A stretch of 64,000 nucleotides of DNA, taken from Aporrectodea caliginosa (lineage: Eukaryota > Annelida > Clitellata > Crassiclitellata > Lumbricidae). Below the pieces are notes generated by a model. The model made no database searches. It was given only the letters and a program-made list of their open reading frames with translations, and was not told the DNA's origin. Of the stretch, positions 1-11,017 are shown one piece after another (positions within the stretch are counted from its first letter, which is position 1; each line of letters starts with the position of its first letter). Position numbers and translations under genes: made by a program. Location of the stretch: the NCBI GenBank assembly GCA_020284085.1, contig JACEVL010000998.1, positions 26,631 to 90,630 on the forward strand. The letters are read 5' to 3'.

Positions 1-1014
1 GACCTTCCTCAGAGTGGTTGTTGTTGGCAAACACAAAATATTTTGATCCTGAAGAACCATGTATGCGGCTGGGCTGGCTGCATAAATCATATATGATAGT
101 ATCACAAGCTTTGCTGAATAGACTCGTCCAAATTTTTTCTTAGACAGCAACTTAAGTTGCTCAGTTAAGAAGCTAATTTTCTTGTGTTCTTCACTGTCTT
201 CCTCCAGACTATCTGTAGTGGTTTTCAAATGCTGTATAGCCAGTTTAATGTTGAATTCTAGTGTGCGAGAAGTTGGATCTCTGATCCATGCCTTTACACG
301 AGCCATTAAATTCACAAGTTGTGACATACTCCGGAGTGGACCCTTTACTAAATCATGATACTGGGTTGATGGAACAACTTTCTCATCCACTGTAACAGCC
401 ATGGTGAAATCACTTCTAACAATAATACTCCCCATTATCTTAGGTATGTCCTCTGTCACATTGATTAGATATACAAGGAGAGCTTGCTCAACAATACAGA
501 TCTTAAAATCCTCAGGTAAAGTCGTCTCAGCTCGCAATCGTTCCTCAAGTTGTGACACTGTAAGACCGGAAATGTTGTCATTCTCCATGAAGGACTGCTC
601 CAGGGTGTCAAGCTTCTTCTCCTCTAGCTGAAATTGACTTGATGTTGTGGCTCTAGAAGTTGATCTGGGGACGTTACATGTTTTCGACAGATACTTTGGA
701 GCATTAGAAAAGATAGATGGAACAGCTTCCTCTTTCAGATACCTTCTGAAGGGTTTTACAGATGATTCAGACTTCATCCTTCTCCTGGAAACATTTGTAT
801 CTTGTGGTTCGTCAATAAAATCACTGGGCTGGAAATGAAGCGAATGTTTTGTTGGGGTATATCCTTCCCGAGGATTAGCCCGAAGCCATTTCTGGCATAG
901 TTCGACATTACTGACTGGGAAAGAATGGAATGTTATTTTTTCTCCATTATCTCCAATACCTGGGCAATCACGATACCCACTTCTACAGCCAAACCCTGCA
1001 CATTTATATACCAT
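1..1014 (-). CDS. THAP-domain P-element-like transposase, partial (runs off left edge)
   Basis: A minus-strand frame of 338 codons has no stop and continues past the window start. The ATG at 1014 lies just before the zinc-binding residues. Residues 1-66 match a THAP (C2CH) DNA-binding domain: Cys5, Cys10, the KWLRA tryptophan at 43, and HF followed by SDF at 60-66. The third zinc ligand, a Cys normally just before the HF histidine, is absent; the text reads KHS directly into LHF, as if three or four residues were lost. Residues 120-160 are charged and possibly helical. The end (around 329-338) resembles the P-element transposase region ending in a TLR motif. In the family, THAP binds DNA and the following region is the transposase. 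I read this as a recent P-type transposase copy or a domesticated relative; an exon of a host THAP gene is the alternative. Confidence 0.72.
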   Translation of the reverse strand, partial: MVYKCAGFGCRSGYRDCPGIGDNGEKITFHSFPVSNVELCQKWLRANPREGYTPTKHSLHFQPSDFIDEPQDTNVSRRRMKSESSVKPFRRYLKEEAVPSIFSNAPKYLSKTCNVPRSTSRATTSSQFQLEEKKLDTLEQSFMENDNISGLTVSQLEERLRAETTLPEDFKICIVEQALLVYLINVTEDIPKIMGSIIVRSDFTMAVTVDEKVVPSTQYHDLVKGPLRSMSQLVNLMARVKAWIRDPTSRTLEFNIKLAIQHLKTTTDSLEEDSEEHKKISFLTEQLKLLSKKKFGRVYSAKLVILSYMIYAASPAAYMVLQDQNILCLPTTTTLRKV

Positions 1015-1569
1015 TTCAAATGATAGAAAGTCCAATAGTAATCAGCTAATCCAATTGTTGTGTACAAGTCTCCTACAGATAATCCAACTGGTGTCTGTTT
1101 TTCCACAGATAATCCAAGAGAAGCGAAGTAATATCACACAAGAATCTCCTTCCACAATTTATCCAAAGAATGGAATCATGCTACATTCTAACATAAGCTT
1201 ACACTAATACTTTCAGATACAGGCTTTGAATGCATTGGAAAGCCAAACATGACTGCTGCTGCATGAATGCAGGGGCCTACTCGCGTATGAGTCACTTTCA
1301 ACCCCAGCCTGACCTTTTGTTCCAGTTCTCTATCTAGACTTCCTTGGCTGAAGCCAAAAGAGGTCACGCCATTTATAACGCATCATTCTATTGGCTCCTA
1401 AAAAGCATTGGACCCGTAGTACTATAGGGTCTACGAGTACGTCCCGGGCAGACACGTCTCAGGGTCCTTCAGGGCATCTGGTTTTTCAATTTTATCAGTA
1501 AACCAAAATCTGATGTAAGCCTGCAAAAGGGCCATTTAATGTAAATTACAATAATGAATAATAAAAAAG

Positions 1570-1570
<1 letters not shown>
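1015..1570. other. No gene seen; 5' flank of the THAP frame
   Basis: This stretch is mixed-composition DNA without a supported reading frame. It contains two short near-copies of a CAGATAATCCAA word (1075-1115) and a GC-richer patch at 1410-1475. It may hold the promoter or the terminal region of the P-type element, but no paired terminal repeat can be checked because the other end is outside the window. Confidence 0.4.
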
Positions 1571-1611
<41 letters not shown>

Positions 1612-1705
1612 TATAATAAAAATTATAATAATAATAGTAAAAGTAAATGTAAAAATCAATTTCTGGTTTTGCAGGTCCATCTCTGGCTCTAATTAGGCTA
1701 CAAAG
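1571..1705 (-). repeat. Dispersed repeat with (AAT)n tail, copy 1
   Basis: An AAT array (1573-1640) is followed by about 65 bp that match, in reverse complement, the sequence just before the ATT array at 10429-10495 (shared core includes GGACC and CCAGAAATTGATTT). The fixed order of unique head then AAT tail in both places indicates a retroposed family with a microsatellite tail rather than two chance arrays. Confidence 0.7.
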
Positions 1706-1990
1706 AAATTTCCAGAAACATGAAAATGTGATTATGTGAATGTGATAAATGATTTTAAATGACAGTTGTCGCATTATAATGATTATGATATAAATTTCAA
1801 GAGATGAGGATAGGCCTACGTAACTTGCATTCTCTGTATAGACTACATCAACAACTCGCTCTTTACCATGATAATCAACTCCACTACTACTGCTGCTGCT
1901 ACTATTTAACTGCTAGCAATGATATTGTCAGCTTGATTTGCTGCATCATTCGCTTTTGATGAAATTAAAAATTCTAGACTTTGAAGGAGT

Positions 1991-2227
1991 GTATTGTATT
2001 GTATTGTATTGTATTTGAATACTTGTTATAGCGCCCCTACCAGATTTCCCATTCAGAGGCGCTCCCGACTACTGCGCGGACGCTGAATCGGAGTTTCACG
2101 CCGAAGCGCATGAGCAATTGCGAGTGAAGGACTTGCCAAGGTCCCTACGCGGCGACTTTTGAGGTGGATTCGAACCCGCAACTCTCCAGCTGCAAGGCAC
2201 CGAACATACCCCTATACCACCGTGTCT
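1991..2227 (-). mobile_element. tRNA-derived SINE (family B), copy 1
   Basis: Read on the minus strand it has a tRNA-like head with an A-box-like TGGTATAGGGG and a perfect B box GGTTCGAATCC, a body around GCAATTGCTCATGCGCTTCG, a 3' stem-loop region GGAGCGCCTCTGAA, and a tail of ATACA units. Three more copies occur at 11193, 19737 and about 62395. Pol III internal promoters and a short pentamer tail are typical SINE features. Confidence 0.9.
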
Positions 2228-2280
2228 GTCTCTCGTTTGCATTCCTGACTTCCACCAATCTTTCTTTCCTTTTTTGAGTT

Positions 2281-2562
2281 CCAGAATTCTGGTGGAGAAT
2301 AGAATTCAGTCAGAAATGGAAATTTATCTGCATCAGTTAACTTTGGTCCAACAGCTAGTCCGAAATCATTCTGATGAGTAATGACCTACATTTGTTACTA
2401 TGCTAGCCCCTAACTCCTCTGACTGAGCAACTGAGATAGTGCTGAGTGACATAGCTATTAAATTGTTCTTGTCAGCAACATTGCCAACCTCGTCAGTTTA
2501 ATTTCCACCGTCACATTCGTTGCTGGCTTGCGTTTTTGTACAGAAATTCAATAGAGCCCGTT
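2281..2562 (-). pseudogene. hAT transposase 5'-region fragment
   Basis: The minus strand aligns by eye over about 280 bp with 9757-10080, which encodes the N-terminal part of a hAT (ZMYM1-like) transposase frame. Stops and indels interrupt this copy. The comparison is useful because it lacks the roughly 33-bp TAGGCCTA-rich insertion present at 10030-10063 in the other copy. Confidence 0.65.
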
Positions 2563-2579
2563 TTCTATAATGCTTCTTC

Positions 2580-3224
2580 ACCTAGATCCTATAGAACTTG
2601 ATTAAATTGAGGCAATTAAACTTGAAAATTTAATTAAGAGCGTTTTTCTTTATGCGGTGTTATCTTCATGTACAACTGTGCTGGGTACGTTTCTACCTTG
2701 GGTCAAATACCCAATACAGATACCACACATACATGTAGCCTGCATGTATACATACACTGTATGTCTGTGGCCCTGTAAAACATGTATCACGATTCACGGA
2801 GCATCCGTCATATACAGACAGCATTGGACCAAAGGTTTCTTCAGTTTGATAAAGTTTAGATATTTTCGGGCCCCTGCCAGGGGTCCCTGCAATAGAACCT
2901 GGCCCCCGGCCCCGGGGGCAGCAGACCCTGACCCCATCTCATCGGCCCTGGTCATGGGACTTGTGCCGCATTACAGAAGTTTACTAGTATCGGAGCCTAG
3001 ATGAAGCAAACGAAGATGCCACAATACACGAGTAAAATGTGGGAAATTAAAATGGTGTATTATTATTTTGAAACGTTTATGTCCGGTCATTTATATCTGT
3101 GACGTCACATGTTGCACAGCTAAAATCCAAAGTGTTTAGTTATTCTATGTCGCGGAATTCTAAACCTCAACGTTTTATGTCGGAGTGCAGTTCGACTATA
3201 GTTCTCTAACTAGAATAATAGGTG
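2580..3224. other. No gene seen; GC-rich patch at 2870-2960
   Basis: A 115-codon frame at 2657-3004 has no recognisable motif and low-complexity GC-rich sequence at its end, so it is not called a gene. The GGGCCCC and CCCGGGG words at 2870-2920 resemble terminal parts of hAT elements, but no partner end was found. Confidence 0.4.
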
Positions 3225-3654
3225 CTTAAGGTCATTAGCGTCGCCACGGGGGGAAGGGGCAGCTGCCCCCCAACCCTGGTCAGGCTGGGTCCTGGGATTC
3301 GTGCAAATCCGGTGAGTTTTTAGGGGGGTACCCTATGTGGTGTGTGGTTTGACATTTTACATTGAAGGTCCTTTTCTCTTCCAAAGTTTGTTTTCTTTTC
3401 AAAGACTAATCAACAGGTGACGGATTGTGCTTTACACAAAATATACAGAAGATAGGGAAAAGTCCAATGTTGTTTATCTCTCCTATTCGCAGTGATGAGT
3501 CATGATGGGGTGACCTATTTACATCAGTCACACAGCCGCATTCCAACAGGGTGTCCAAGACAACATGTGGAAATTATTAGTATGCCTGCCTCTTTGAGCG
3601 ACATCTGCAGGGATGCAGTCAGATGATGCATTCTCGCTCAACGGGTGCACGCAA

Positions 3655-3735
3655 AAGCAAGCATCAGTGTGGGTGTGTGCGCGCGCGTGTGTGTATATGT
3701 ATATGTATATGTGTGTGGCCTGTGTGTGGGTATAA
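3655..3735. repeat. TG/CG/TA dinucleotide-type microsatellite
   Basis: Runs of GTGTGTGCGCGCG and TATGTA units form a compound simple repeat inside the 3233-4750 hAT element. Confidence 0.85.
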
Positions 3736-3939
3736 TACTTGTTGTAAAATAGATACATATAAACAGAGACAAAACATAGCAAACTGATTCACACTATCTT
3801 GGTTTTAAGACAAGGGAATAAAAATATCTATGAATTAACATTCCCTCGCCCGCTAATTCTCGAGAGCAATGGGAGGCCGTTCCCACGCATTCCAACCCAG
3901 TTTAACCCAGGGCTTTTTTAGCGTGCAGTTCTACACAAA

Positions 3940-4221
3940 ATGTGCAGTTCTAAATCAATTTGTGCAACTGTAAAAGCATTTTTGTGCAGTGAAAAATTTC
4001 TAAAAAGGTCATTTTCATCCAATTGGGAAAAATTTAGTTCTAAAATGTCCTTTAAAAAAACCTGGTTTAACCCCGAGTACGGTCGTTTAAAGCAGTCGGC
4101 GTTCTGTTTCTATTGTCGATTGTTCACCAGTAAAACTGCATCAGCACTGCTTGGCTTCCCGATTCGGGAATCCTTCTTGCTTGGTCTGTATAGCCTACCA
4201 TTTATAAACTATTTCTGCTAA
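3940..4221 (+). pseudogene. hAT transposase fragment with TTF-type zinc finger
   Basis: A 93-codon frame holds FKKTWF, a tyrosine, and then AFCFYCRLF, the Cys-x2-Cys core of the TTF-type zinc finger found near the N terminus of ZMYM-like hAT transposases. The family's usual protein is several hundred residues long, and no catalytic domain follows here, so this is a remnant exon. It lies centrally in the 3233-4750 element and on the same strand as would be expected for its transposase. Confidence 0.65.
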
Positions 4222-4758
4222 TTGTGTCTGGTCAGCAATCTGTTTACCCTAAGGCTTGTGGCGTTCTTGGATATTGAACGTGTTTTCTAGTTTTTATATT
4301 AATTTCAATAAATGTTGGGTTTGCTAATATTATCTGTAGTCAAACTCAAATACGGTTCACACTACATCTTAAACTTCGGGGTAGCACGGTCCTTGCACGG
4401 GGACCTTAAATGGTGTGGCGTGTATTCGAACAGACGAGCAGTGATGAAGGATGTAACCCAATTCATTGAAAAATGCGCAGGGTCGAGGCCGTATACGGTC
4501 ACTATATGAAAACGCGAACATTAACATTTAGCTACGAGCCACAGTTAGCGCCTATCAGCGCTGAAATAATAGATCAATTTTGTTCCTATGGCAGCTTAAA
4601 ATGCTACCATAACAGTATGGAAATTCAAAATTTTTTAAGTACCTCTCCCCCTGCTCGGCGCTCTGCGCCTCAGCGATCGTCCTTCGGACGCTCAGTTCTC
4701 TGTCCTCCTATGCCTTGCCCCCCAACCTTGAAGCTCTGACGACGCCACTGCTTAAGGT

Positions 4759-5384
4759 AACATAAATAAAAAGGAGCTGTCGAGCGTGGTAATTAAACGA
4801 TTGATCTCATGACAGAAGTCAAGGTAAATTTAAATGTAAATCTTCGAAAATTTCTCAGCGCACACGAGATCCATGTCTGGGAGACCAGCTTAAACACCGG
4901 CGCTATACCAAATCAAGTCCACAATAGCCAAACTCTTCTGTTCGTTCCGGTGCCAGGTCAAAATCCGGGGAGGTCAAGCTAATTTTCCATAGTCTAAAAC
5001 TGAGTTAAGTCTATCTGGCGGTCATGGTAAACTGAAGTTACACATTCTACTCAAGCATTACTCAAGCAATTGTATTGCGGACGCGAAAATTCTGGTTGCT
5101 TGGACAAATGCCCAAGAGATTATTATGTCATAATTTGATTCCTACTCTTTAGATTCCATTGAATATTCTGTTGGCGGCTCAGAAATGGAGGTCCTTTGCC
5201 ACCAGTACTAGGCGCATTACATACGGTGTATCAATTTATAAAATGGGTAAAGAACTCTTGCAAAGAACTGAGGCTAAGAAGTATGAAGTTCACCATAATC
5301 ATCTTTCATTATCAAAGGCGGCCGTTGACAGTCTTAGACAATTTTGAGAAATAGGCGAGGACAAAATGCCGCCCTTGAGTCCTT
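4759..5384. other. No recognised gene; short frame at 5159-5347
   Basis: A 62-codon frame at 5159-5347 begins MNILLAAQKWRSF and shows no motif I can name. It abuts a repeat fragment that recurs at 7874, so it may be part of a decayed transposon. Confidence 0.3.
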
Positions 5385-5470
5385 TTGACGGAAGTGACCA
5401 TCATGTATTTTGTCGGAATTTGCCGGCCCTTTAAAAGTGCCGCTCTAGGCAGCCGCCTATATCGCCTACA
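5385..5470 (-). repeat. Dispersed repeat fragment (also at 7874-8005)
   Basis: On the minus strand it reads GGCGGCTGCCTAGAGCGGC, then a CAAATTCCG word and GGTCACTTCCGTCAAAAG. The same order of words is at 7905-7995 on the plus strand. The head resembles the end of a DNA transposon, but no pair of ends with a target duplication was found. Confidence 0.6.
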
Positions 5471-5484
5471 CTCATTGTTCATTA

Positions 5485-6245
5485 TGCTGTCATAGTGATC
5501 AAGACAATCAATTTTAACTACGACGTCAGCTATTCTGAAAATACAACGTCATTTGTTCGTTTCCTAATTAAAGTTCTGCAGACGTTACTGTAAACATTCT
5601 GATGAATTTAGCCAATAAGAGTGTCTTCTATAGAAACTGTGATGTGTTATAAAGGCACTTTGTCCTTAGTGGACTATTTCTTTTTGAACTTTAACTTTTA
5701 ATGTCGCTTAAAACGCCTGTCTTGTGCTATTGCATAATATACCTCATATATATCGTTTCTTTATTGTCTCTCAATATGGTACCTACTATCATTACACACC
5801 ATGTAATTGGGTTCCTGTTGTAATTACACACCGGGCAGAGTTATTAAACGGATCATCGAGTAGAGTTTGATATCGTATACCTACAGACTTGTCTGAATCA
5901 CCCATGTAGACTTAGTCTGTACCACACAGGATGACTATCTGACGCACACACTTGGATTATAAGTGTTAGGCGTAGTGTTGTAATTGATTTTGCAACAGCC
6001 GAGTCTGTGCCCAGGATGACTTTCCTAACTTGTATCTACGCTTTAAACAGTAGGAGATGGTCGCTCTACAATGATCAATAGGCATATCCGTTTGTTATTA
6101 GCGCGGATCATAATTAAATCGACCTAGGTCTTATAGTGCGATCCGTTTAGATGTAAATCCATCCTGTCTGTCTAAGGACATAGCACGTGACAAACCGTAT
6201 TATTGAAACATTGCACATCACCGGGATGGTTAGAGGGCCATACTC
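5485..6245 (+). repeat. Unclassified dispersed repeat of about 0.8-0.9 kb, copy 1
   Basis: This aligns by eye along most of its length with 50075-50985, sharing long words such as TAAGTGTTAGGCGTAGTGTT and GGAGATGGTCGCTCTACAAT. It has no reading frame. A TATA-like TTATAAAGG at about 5649 followed by a CTTTAAC stretch would fit an LTR or a promoter-bearing non-coding element. No primer-binding site or target duplication was found, so its class is open. Confidence 0.75.
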
Positions 6246-6514
6246 TGTTTCAAGTCCAAATCGTCTAACACAGAGCTAACCGGTCTTATACCTATAATAA
6301 ATTCAAAGTTTTCACATTATTAAACTCTCAAGCAGGTTTGGGGAAACACCAACAGAGATCATTTCGCCATTCACGCATTTCACTGCTGCGTTGCTGACTT
6401 GCTGATTACTCGGCGAATTTAAATAAAACTAATTACTTGTTGGATATATTTGACACTAATTCAAAGCGTGTTCTGTGAAATGCTCAGCTCGTACATTTGC
6501 CTCTGTACAAAATA

Positions 6515-7016
6515 ACTTCTTCTTCTATTCCTGCTCTTCATCAATGACCTACCTAACGCATCTCCAATTCTTCAATTCGTACTATTTCCTGACGACTCCA
6601 ACATCTTCGTTCATATAAAAAACTATTTACTGAGCTAAACTCATACAAATATCCGAATGGTAAGGTAAAGTTAATAAACTATACTTTAACTTGACTAAAC
6701 TAACTACATCTTCTTATTCAGATCTTATTCAGATCTCACAGGAAACCAACACCTAAGATTATAGGAAAAATTCATATAGACACTACTGAAATACCTCAAG
6801 TTTCAATCGTTAAGTTCTTGGGCATGCATGTAGACCAATACTTCAATTGGAAGAACCACATAGAAATAATAGCATCTAAAATAGCTAAAAACATAGGAGT
6901 AATATCTCGTATATCGTATCTCATACCTACTAATACTAGACTAACTCTTTACTATTCTTTAATACACCCTTATATAGCTTACTGCAATATGATTTGGGCT
7001 TCTACATATTTACACT
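6515..7016 (+). pseudogene. LINE reverse transcriptase remnant, part 1
   Basis: The translated text runs through FINDLP, a mutated active site reading FPDDSNIF where the family has F/YADD, and then the thumb-like part at 6818-7021 (FNWKNHIEIIASKIAKNIG and YYSLIHPYIAYCNMIWAS). Frameshifts separate the pieces. The order is that of a Jockey/CR1-type LINE. The frame breaks where the element at 7017 is inserted and resumes at 8142. Confidence 0.8.
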
Positions 7017-7487
7017 CATAGAACGAGAATTCGTGACTACAGGCTTTAATATTCGTGAATACTAGGTTATTTTTAATATTCGTATATATTCGTAAATATT
7101 CGTTGATGACGTCACTGTTTTCCTTTTGGTGACGAACTTATTTAAGACTACTAATTAAGAACATGTGCAGTGGTTATGCGGCGCTATACTAAGTGCTGTG
7201 GTCCGTAAGCTGGTACGCTTAGTCAAATCTTACCCTACCATTGAAGTACTCTGTACAAAAAGCCGACTATGACCAGAGGCCCGGGAATCTATAGTATAGA
7301 GCCAAAGGCGACGAATCTCACAAGTTTTGGCTTTGTGGTAACATTAATACAATAAAAATTATCATTTGCGCGCTAAACTGTTTCATGCATAACAATATAG
7401 CCTTTGTGAGATAGAACCAAGGGAATGAGACACCTTGTGTATAATGTTCCAAGCCAAGCTGAGGGCAAATGATCTGACCCGAATCAG

Positions 7488-7515
7488 AGTCTCTGTCTGT
7501 CTGTCTGTCTGTCTT

Positions 7516-7599
<84 letters not shown>

Positions 7600-7640
7600 T
7601 CACTCTCACTCTCACTCACTCTCAGTCTTTGTTCGTCTGT
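7488..7640. repeat. TCTG/CT microsatellite
   Basis: CTGT units grade into a long CT run and then CACA and CTCACT units. The reading frames that cross it on both strands are repeat artefacts. Confidence 0.95.
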
Positions 7641-7873
7641 CTGTTTCTGTATCTCTCTGCAGTCTCTCTCCAATCTGCGAAAACCCCTTACTCAGTATGG
7701 GTAATGCCAGTATTATGCAGAAGATTCATTTCAAGTAGTTCCAATGATGCCTTCAGGTTAACGCTTGCCTTATAAGTCAGAGTTGACTGATAAGGAATGA
7801 GGCTGTCGCATAATGTCGCTGTGTGTTGTTTAATATTGATGTCACTCGTCTAGGCCCAAATATATCAAATAGC

Positions 7874-8005
7874 TACGACGCTCAGTGCCAGCCTTAGATA
7901 TAGGAGATATAGGCGGCTGCTTAAGGCGGCATTTTTAAGGGGTTGCAAATTCCGGCAAAACACACGATGGTCACTTCCGTCAAAAGATTTCATTTGTGAG
8001 TAAGG
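7874..8005 (+). repeat. Dispersed repeat fragment (also at 5385-5470)
   Basis: The sequence from AGTGCCAGCCTTAGATATAG through GGCGGCTGCTTAAGGCGGC to GGTCACTTCCGTCAAAAG matches the minus strand of 5385-5470. It lies inside the TIR element at 7017-8141, so it was probably carried or captured by it. Confidence 0.6.
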
Positions 8006-8141
8006 ATTTTGAAGAATTAGGAATTAAAGGAACTTGATATTTTAATATTCCTTGGCCAGAAATGTGTCATTTTAATATTCGTCAATATTCGTAAATTTAT
8101 AAAAATCTTAATATTCGTAATATGCGCATACTCGTTCTATG

Positions 8142-9005
8142 GATACACTGACCGCCTACAAAGAATAATACTACTTCAAAAAACAATACTATGCATCATA
8201 GCCGGATAATCTTGGAACGCACATACTGACCCCTTATTTAAACATTATCGAATTCTAAAACTAAACTATATTAAACAAAAACAACTTAATGAATTCATGC
8301 ATCGTTATATATTTGATACGCTACCAAATAACTTTTAAATCCTCTTCACCTTCTCGTCAGACTTACACTTCTATAATATTAGAAATCCATTCCTTGTCAG
8401 AACAACATTTGCCCGTATGAACTCCCGCAGGTTCTCGATCATAGCGGCTGGTCCAGCAGCATGGAATGCCCTACCAAAAAATCTCCTCCAGTCCATAATA
8501 CCCAACTTAAACTTATTTTTTTAAAGGTGCACTCATGGTTAGTTGATCACTAAGCTGATTCAAAATGCCTTGGTCTCTTTAAGGCTCACTGTCAATATAT
8601 TACCCTTGCATAACCTATCTACGTCTGTACCTCCTCTGGTTTTGTTGATAAGCTAGTTACATTCTGACAACTACCTAAGATTGATGCTAAAATATGTGGT
8701 TTACTAGAAATGTGTCATTACTGTTACATTGTCAGTTTGTTTGCATACTTATGAACGGGTCGAGGTCGGTTACCACAGACTGCTGCCTATGTTGTAAATA
8801 TTTACATAATGTCAAATTGTAAAACTGCAACTGTTATTGTTTAACTAATCGCCATCCAGTACTGAAACTGATAATTAGGGGCCCTACTTAGTGGGACCTA
8901 GGTCCCTTCTGATCCTCCTATTGTTACCACTCGAAATACTTGTATGTAATATCATCTGTGTAATACCTTACCTGTTTGGCTACAATAAAATGATGGTTAT
9001 GGTAA
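8142..9005 (+). pseudogene. LINE remnant, part 2, with 3' UTR
   Basis: The reading frame lost at 7016 resumes: TDRLQRIILLQKTI, then FDTLPNNF and NPFLVRTTFARMNSRRFSI, ending with AAGPAAWNALPKNL near 8490. In-frame stops show decay. About 470 bp of 3' UTR follow, ending in AATAAAATGATGGTTATGG. The same 3' UTR occurs on the minus strand at 54411-54832, which defines the LINE family and its 3' end. Confidence 0.82.
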
Positions 9006-10080
9006 CTCTGGGGGCAGCCGGGGCACGTGCCCCCAATAATTGAGATGATGGGGATTGCCCAAAAAAATCCAGAGGAGAATTTATACTTTTTAAGGAATAG
9101 GGTTATCCTTTTTCAAACAATACAACTTGGTCCTTCTGGGCCACCATACTTTCGTATGTTTTCTTCATTTGGTTGGACAGCTCTTCTGATTCAATGGTAT
9201 TGAGCGTTTTCGGGCATTTTGCCTCAGTTAGTCTCGCCGGTGTCACCAGGACCGATGAGAGGGGAGTCAGAGGGTTGCTGCTCCGGTGCCCGGTCCTATG
9301 GCAGGGGGTCCTCGACAGGGATCACAGAAATGTCTAAAGCTTTGTCCAAACTGAAGAAACCTGTGGGTTTTGGCCTAATGCAGTCTGTAGGCCCTATATG
9401 ACGAATTCTTCATGATACATGATATCAACACAGGGCCACAGACGTATGTATGCGTTGTGTGTATCTAGTTCACAACCACTGCTTTGCCGTTTGCCTTGCC
9501 TATACCCATCACTGAACGCCATCGCTGAGGAATGTTTGAAATAATATCTGTATTGTCTCTCGCTCGCGCGTTTTTTGCCTGCAGTCCTTCTGCAGCCTCC
9601 AGTGTTCATTTTACTCCGCCTATTGTGATAGTATTTCCTCATGTTCAGAATACAGTCGCTAATCCATTCGTTTACTTTTAAAAAAAAAACGATTTTAAGT
9701 TAAAATTGCTTCAATTTACTAACTAGGTAATGAAGCATTATAGAGGAATCGACCTAATGAATTTCTTTACCAAAAAGCAAGACAAGAACGAATGTCACGG
9801 TGGTAATGGGACTGAAGAGGTTAGCATTGCAGATAATTCTATTAGCAATTTTGTTAACGAAAACAATTTAATAGCTGTGAAACTTAACACAGTCTCAGTG
9901 GCTCAGTCAGAGGATTTTGGAGTAAGCACAGTAACAGACGTTGGTCAGCGCTCATCAGAATGATAATGGACCAGCTGTTGGTGCAAAGTTAACGGATGCA
10001 GACAAATTCCGATTTATGACTGAATTCTATAGGCCTAGGCCCTATATAGGCTATATATAGGCTACTCCACCAGAATCGTA
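9006..10080 (+). mobile_element. hAT (ZMYM-type) element 5' part
   Basis: It starts with a GC-rich word, GGGGGCAGCCGGGGCACGTG, like the ends of ZMYM-type hAT elements. It contains an N-terminal transposase frame at 9730-9963 and ends where the partial copy at 2281-2562 also ends. No right terminus or target duplication was found, so it is a truncated copy. Confidence 0.5.
9730..9963 (+). pseudogene. hAT transposase N-terminal fragment
   Basis: A 77-codon frame begins MKHYRGIDLMNFFTKKQDK, a lysine-rich start often seen in ZMYM1-like hAT transposases. Beyond its stop, other frames give LTDADKFRFMTEFY and then TPPESYAWP, resembling the PPE-Y-x-FP region before the zinc finger. A TAGGCCTA-rich insertion at 10030-10063 interrupts this link. 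It is a decayed fragment with no catalytic part. Confidence 0.55.
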
Positions 10081-10408
10081 TGCATGGCCTAGCACTTCGC
10101 ATTACGCACCCGTCTGATCAAATCCTAGCTATAGGCATGCACTGGAATTATAAAGGCTATCCTACTATTTCAATTATTTAAGTCACAACTTTTGTGGTCA
10201 TATTATAGTTGAATAATTTGAATTTGAACACTAAAACACTGCTTATCAGTATTTTGAGATTCATAAACAGTCAGCGTAGAATTGATTTTTGTTTTTTGGC
10301 AAGCATAAATCTTTTACTGGATGTAAATTTATTAATTAAAATTTGAGTTATTATCAAAATAAATAATACTATAACTTTCTGCTGGATGTAAGTTATCATA
10401 ATAAATAA
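10081..10408. other. No gene seen
   Basis: AT-rich sequence with no supported frame. A TTATCAxAATAAATAAT word occurs twice (about 10352 and 10393) just before the ATT-tailed repeat. Confidence 0.4.
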
Positions 10409-10569
10409 TTGATACCAAATTACCAATATTTGATCATTAGAGTCCAAGATGGACCTTTTAAACCAGAAATTGATTTCACATTTACTTTTATTGTTATTAT
10501 TACTATTATTATAATTATTATTATTACTATTATTATTATTTTATGTTATTATTATTATTATTATCCTTA

Positions 10570-10629
<60 letters not shown>

Positions 10630-10657
10630 GTATTATTATTAGTATTGTTATAAATAA

Positions 10658-10690
<33 letters not shown>

Positions 10691-10695
10691 CACCA
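10409..10695 (+). repeat. Dispersed repeat with (ATT)n tail, copy 2
   Basis: The head at 10429-10495 matches the reverse complement of 1641-1705 and passes into a long interrupted ATT array. The adjoining sequence at 10697 is an RLE-type LINE fragment, so a TAA/TTA array again borders such a LINE. Confidence 0.7.
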
Positions 10696-10696
10696 C

Positions 10697-10975
10697 ACGC
10701 CAGCGACTAGCTACATAGTAGACCTGGTGGTTCCTTTATTGATGGAATCCCAGCCTTCGAAAGGGAGCGGTGTATAATGTCGTTGATTGTTTTATGTCTG
10801 GCAATTCGGCCGAAGCCAAGAGAACAGGACAGGCCATGGCTCCCTCTGGCGTCGATTCGGGATCCACAAGCGCATTATGTGTGGTTCACATATTGTGGCC
10901 CCAAGGCGCAAGCCGACTGCCACCCGAACGTCCTCGTTGTCCAGTCTCAACCCACATGCTGTTATAATATATAAG
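10697..10975 (-). pseudogene. RLE-type LINE C-terminal fragment
   Basis: On the minus strand one frame reads CACGSRIDARGSHGLSCS, then GFGRIARHKTINDIIHRSL and AGIPSIKEPPGLL. This matches the Cys-x-Cys...His-x3-Cys region and the start of the nuclease-like domain in the longer copy at 31698-32573. The fragment stops at the TTA array at 10695. The three overlapping plus-strand frames here are shadows. Confidence 0.75.
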
Positions 10976-11017
10976 AACTGGTGAAACTTTTAGAGAACTC
11001 ACAACTTGTGTAACTTA

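Larger units (their letters stand above)
3233..4750 (+). mobile_element. hAT element with 8-bp TSD
   Basis: The ends are imperfect inverted repeats (CATTAGCGTCGCC at the left; the right end reads CAGTGGCGTCGTC on the minus strand). Both ends are flanked by the same 8 bp, CTTAAGGT, at 3225-3232 and 4751-4758. Eight-bp duplications and CA-starting ends are hallmarks of the hAT superfamily. Inside lies a TTF-type zinc-finger exon remnant (3940-4221). A subterminal block at about 4650-4700 with two palindromes is shared with the hAT element at 22845-23553. Confidence 0.85.
7017..8141. mobile_element. TIR element inserted into the LINE
   Basis: The ends are CATAGAACGAG inverted repeats. Flanks TTTACACT (7009-7016) and GATACACT (8142-8149) look like a diverged 8-bp duplication (six matches). 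Subterminal TAATATTCGTAA-type words repeat at both ends. It carries a CT microsatellite and the repeat fragment at 7874. No transposase was seen, so it is non-autonomous; an 8-bp duplication would suggest hAT. Confidence 0.65.

Noticed and set aside
2657..3004. 115-codon plus-strand frame
   Set aside because: No recognisable domain, and the end lies in GC-rich low-complexity sequence.
10770..10984. Three overlapping plus-strand 65-codon frames
   Set aside because: The coding signal is on the minus strand, an RLE-type LINE fragment; the plus-strand frames are shadows.
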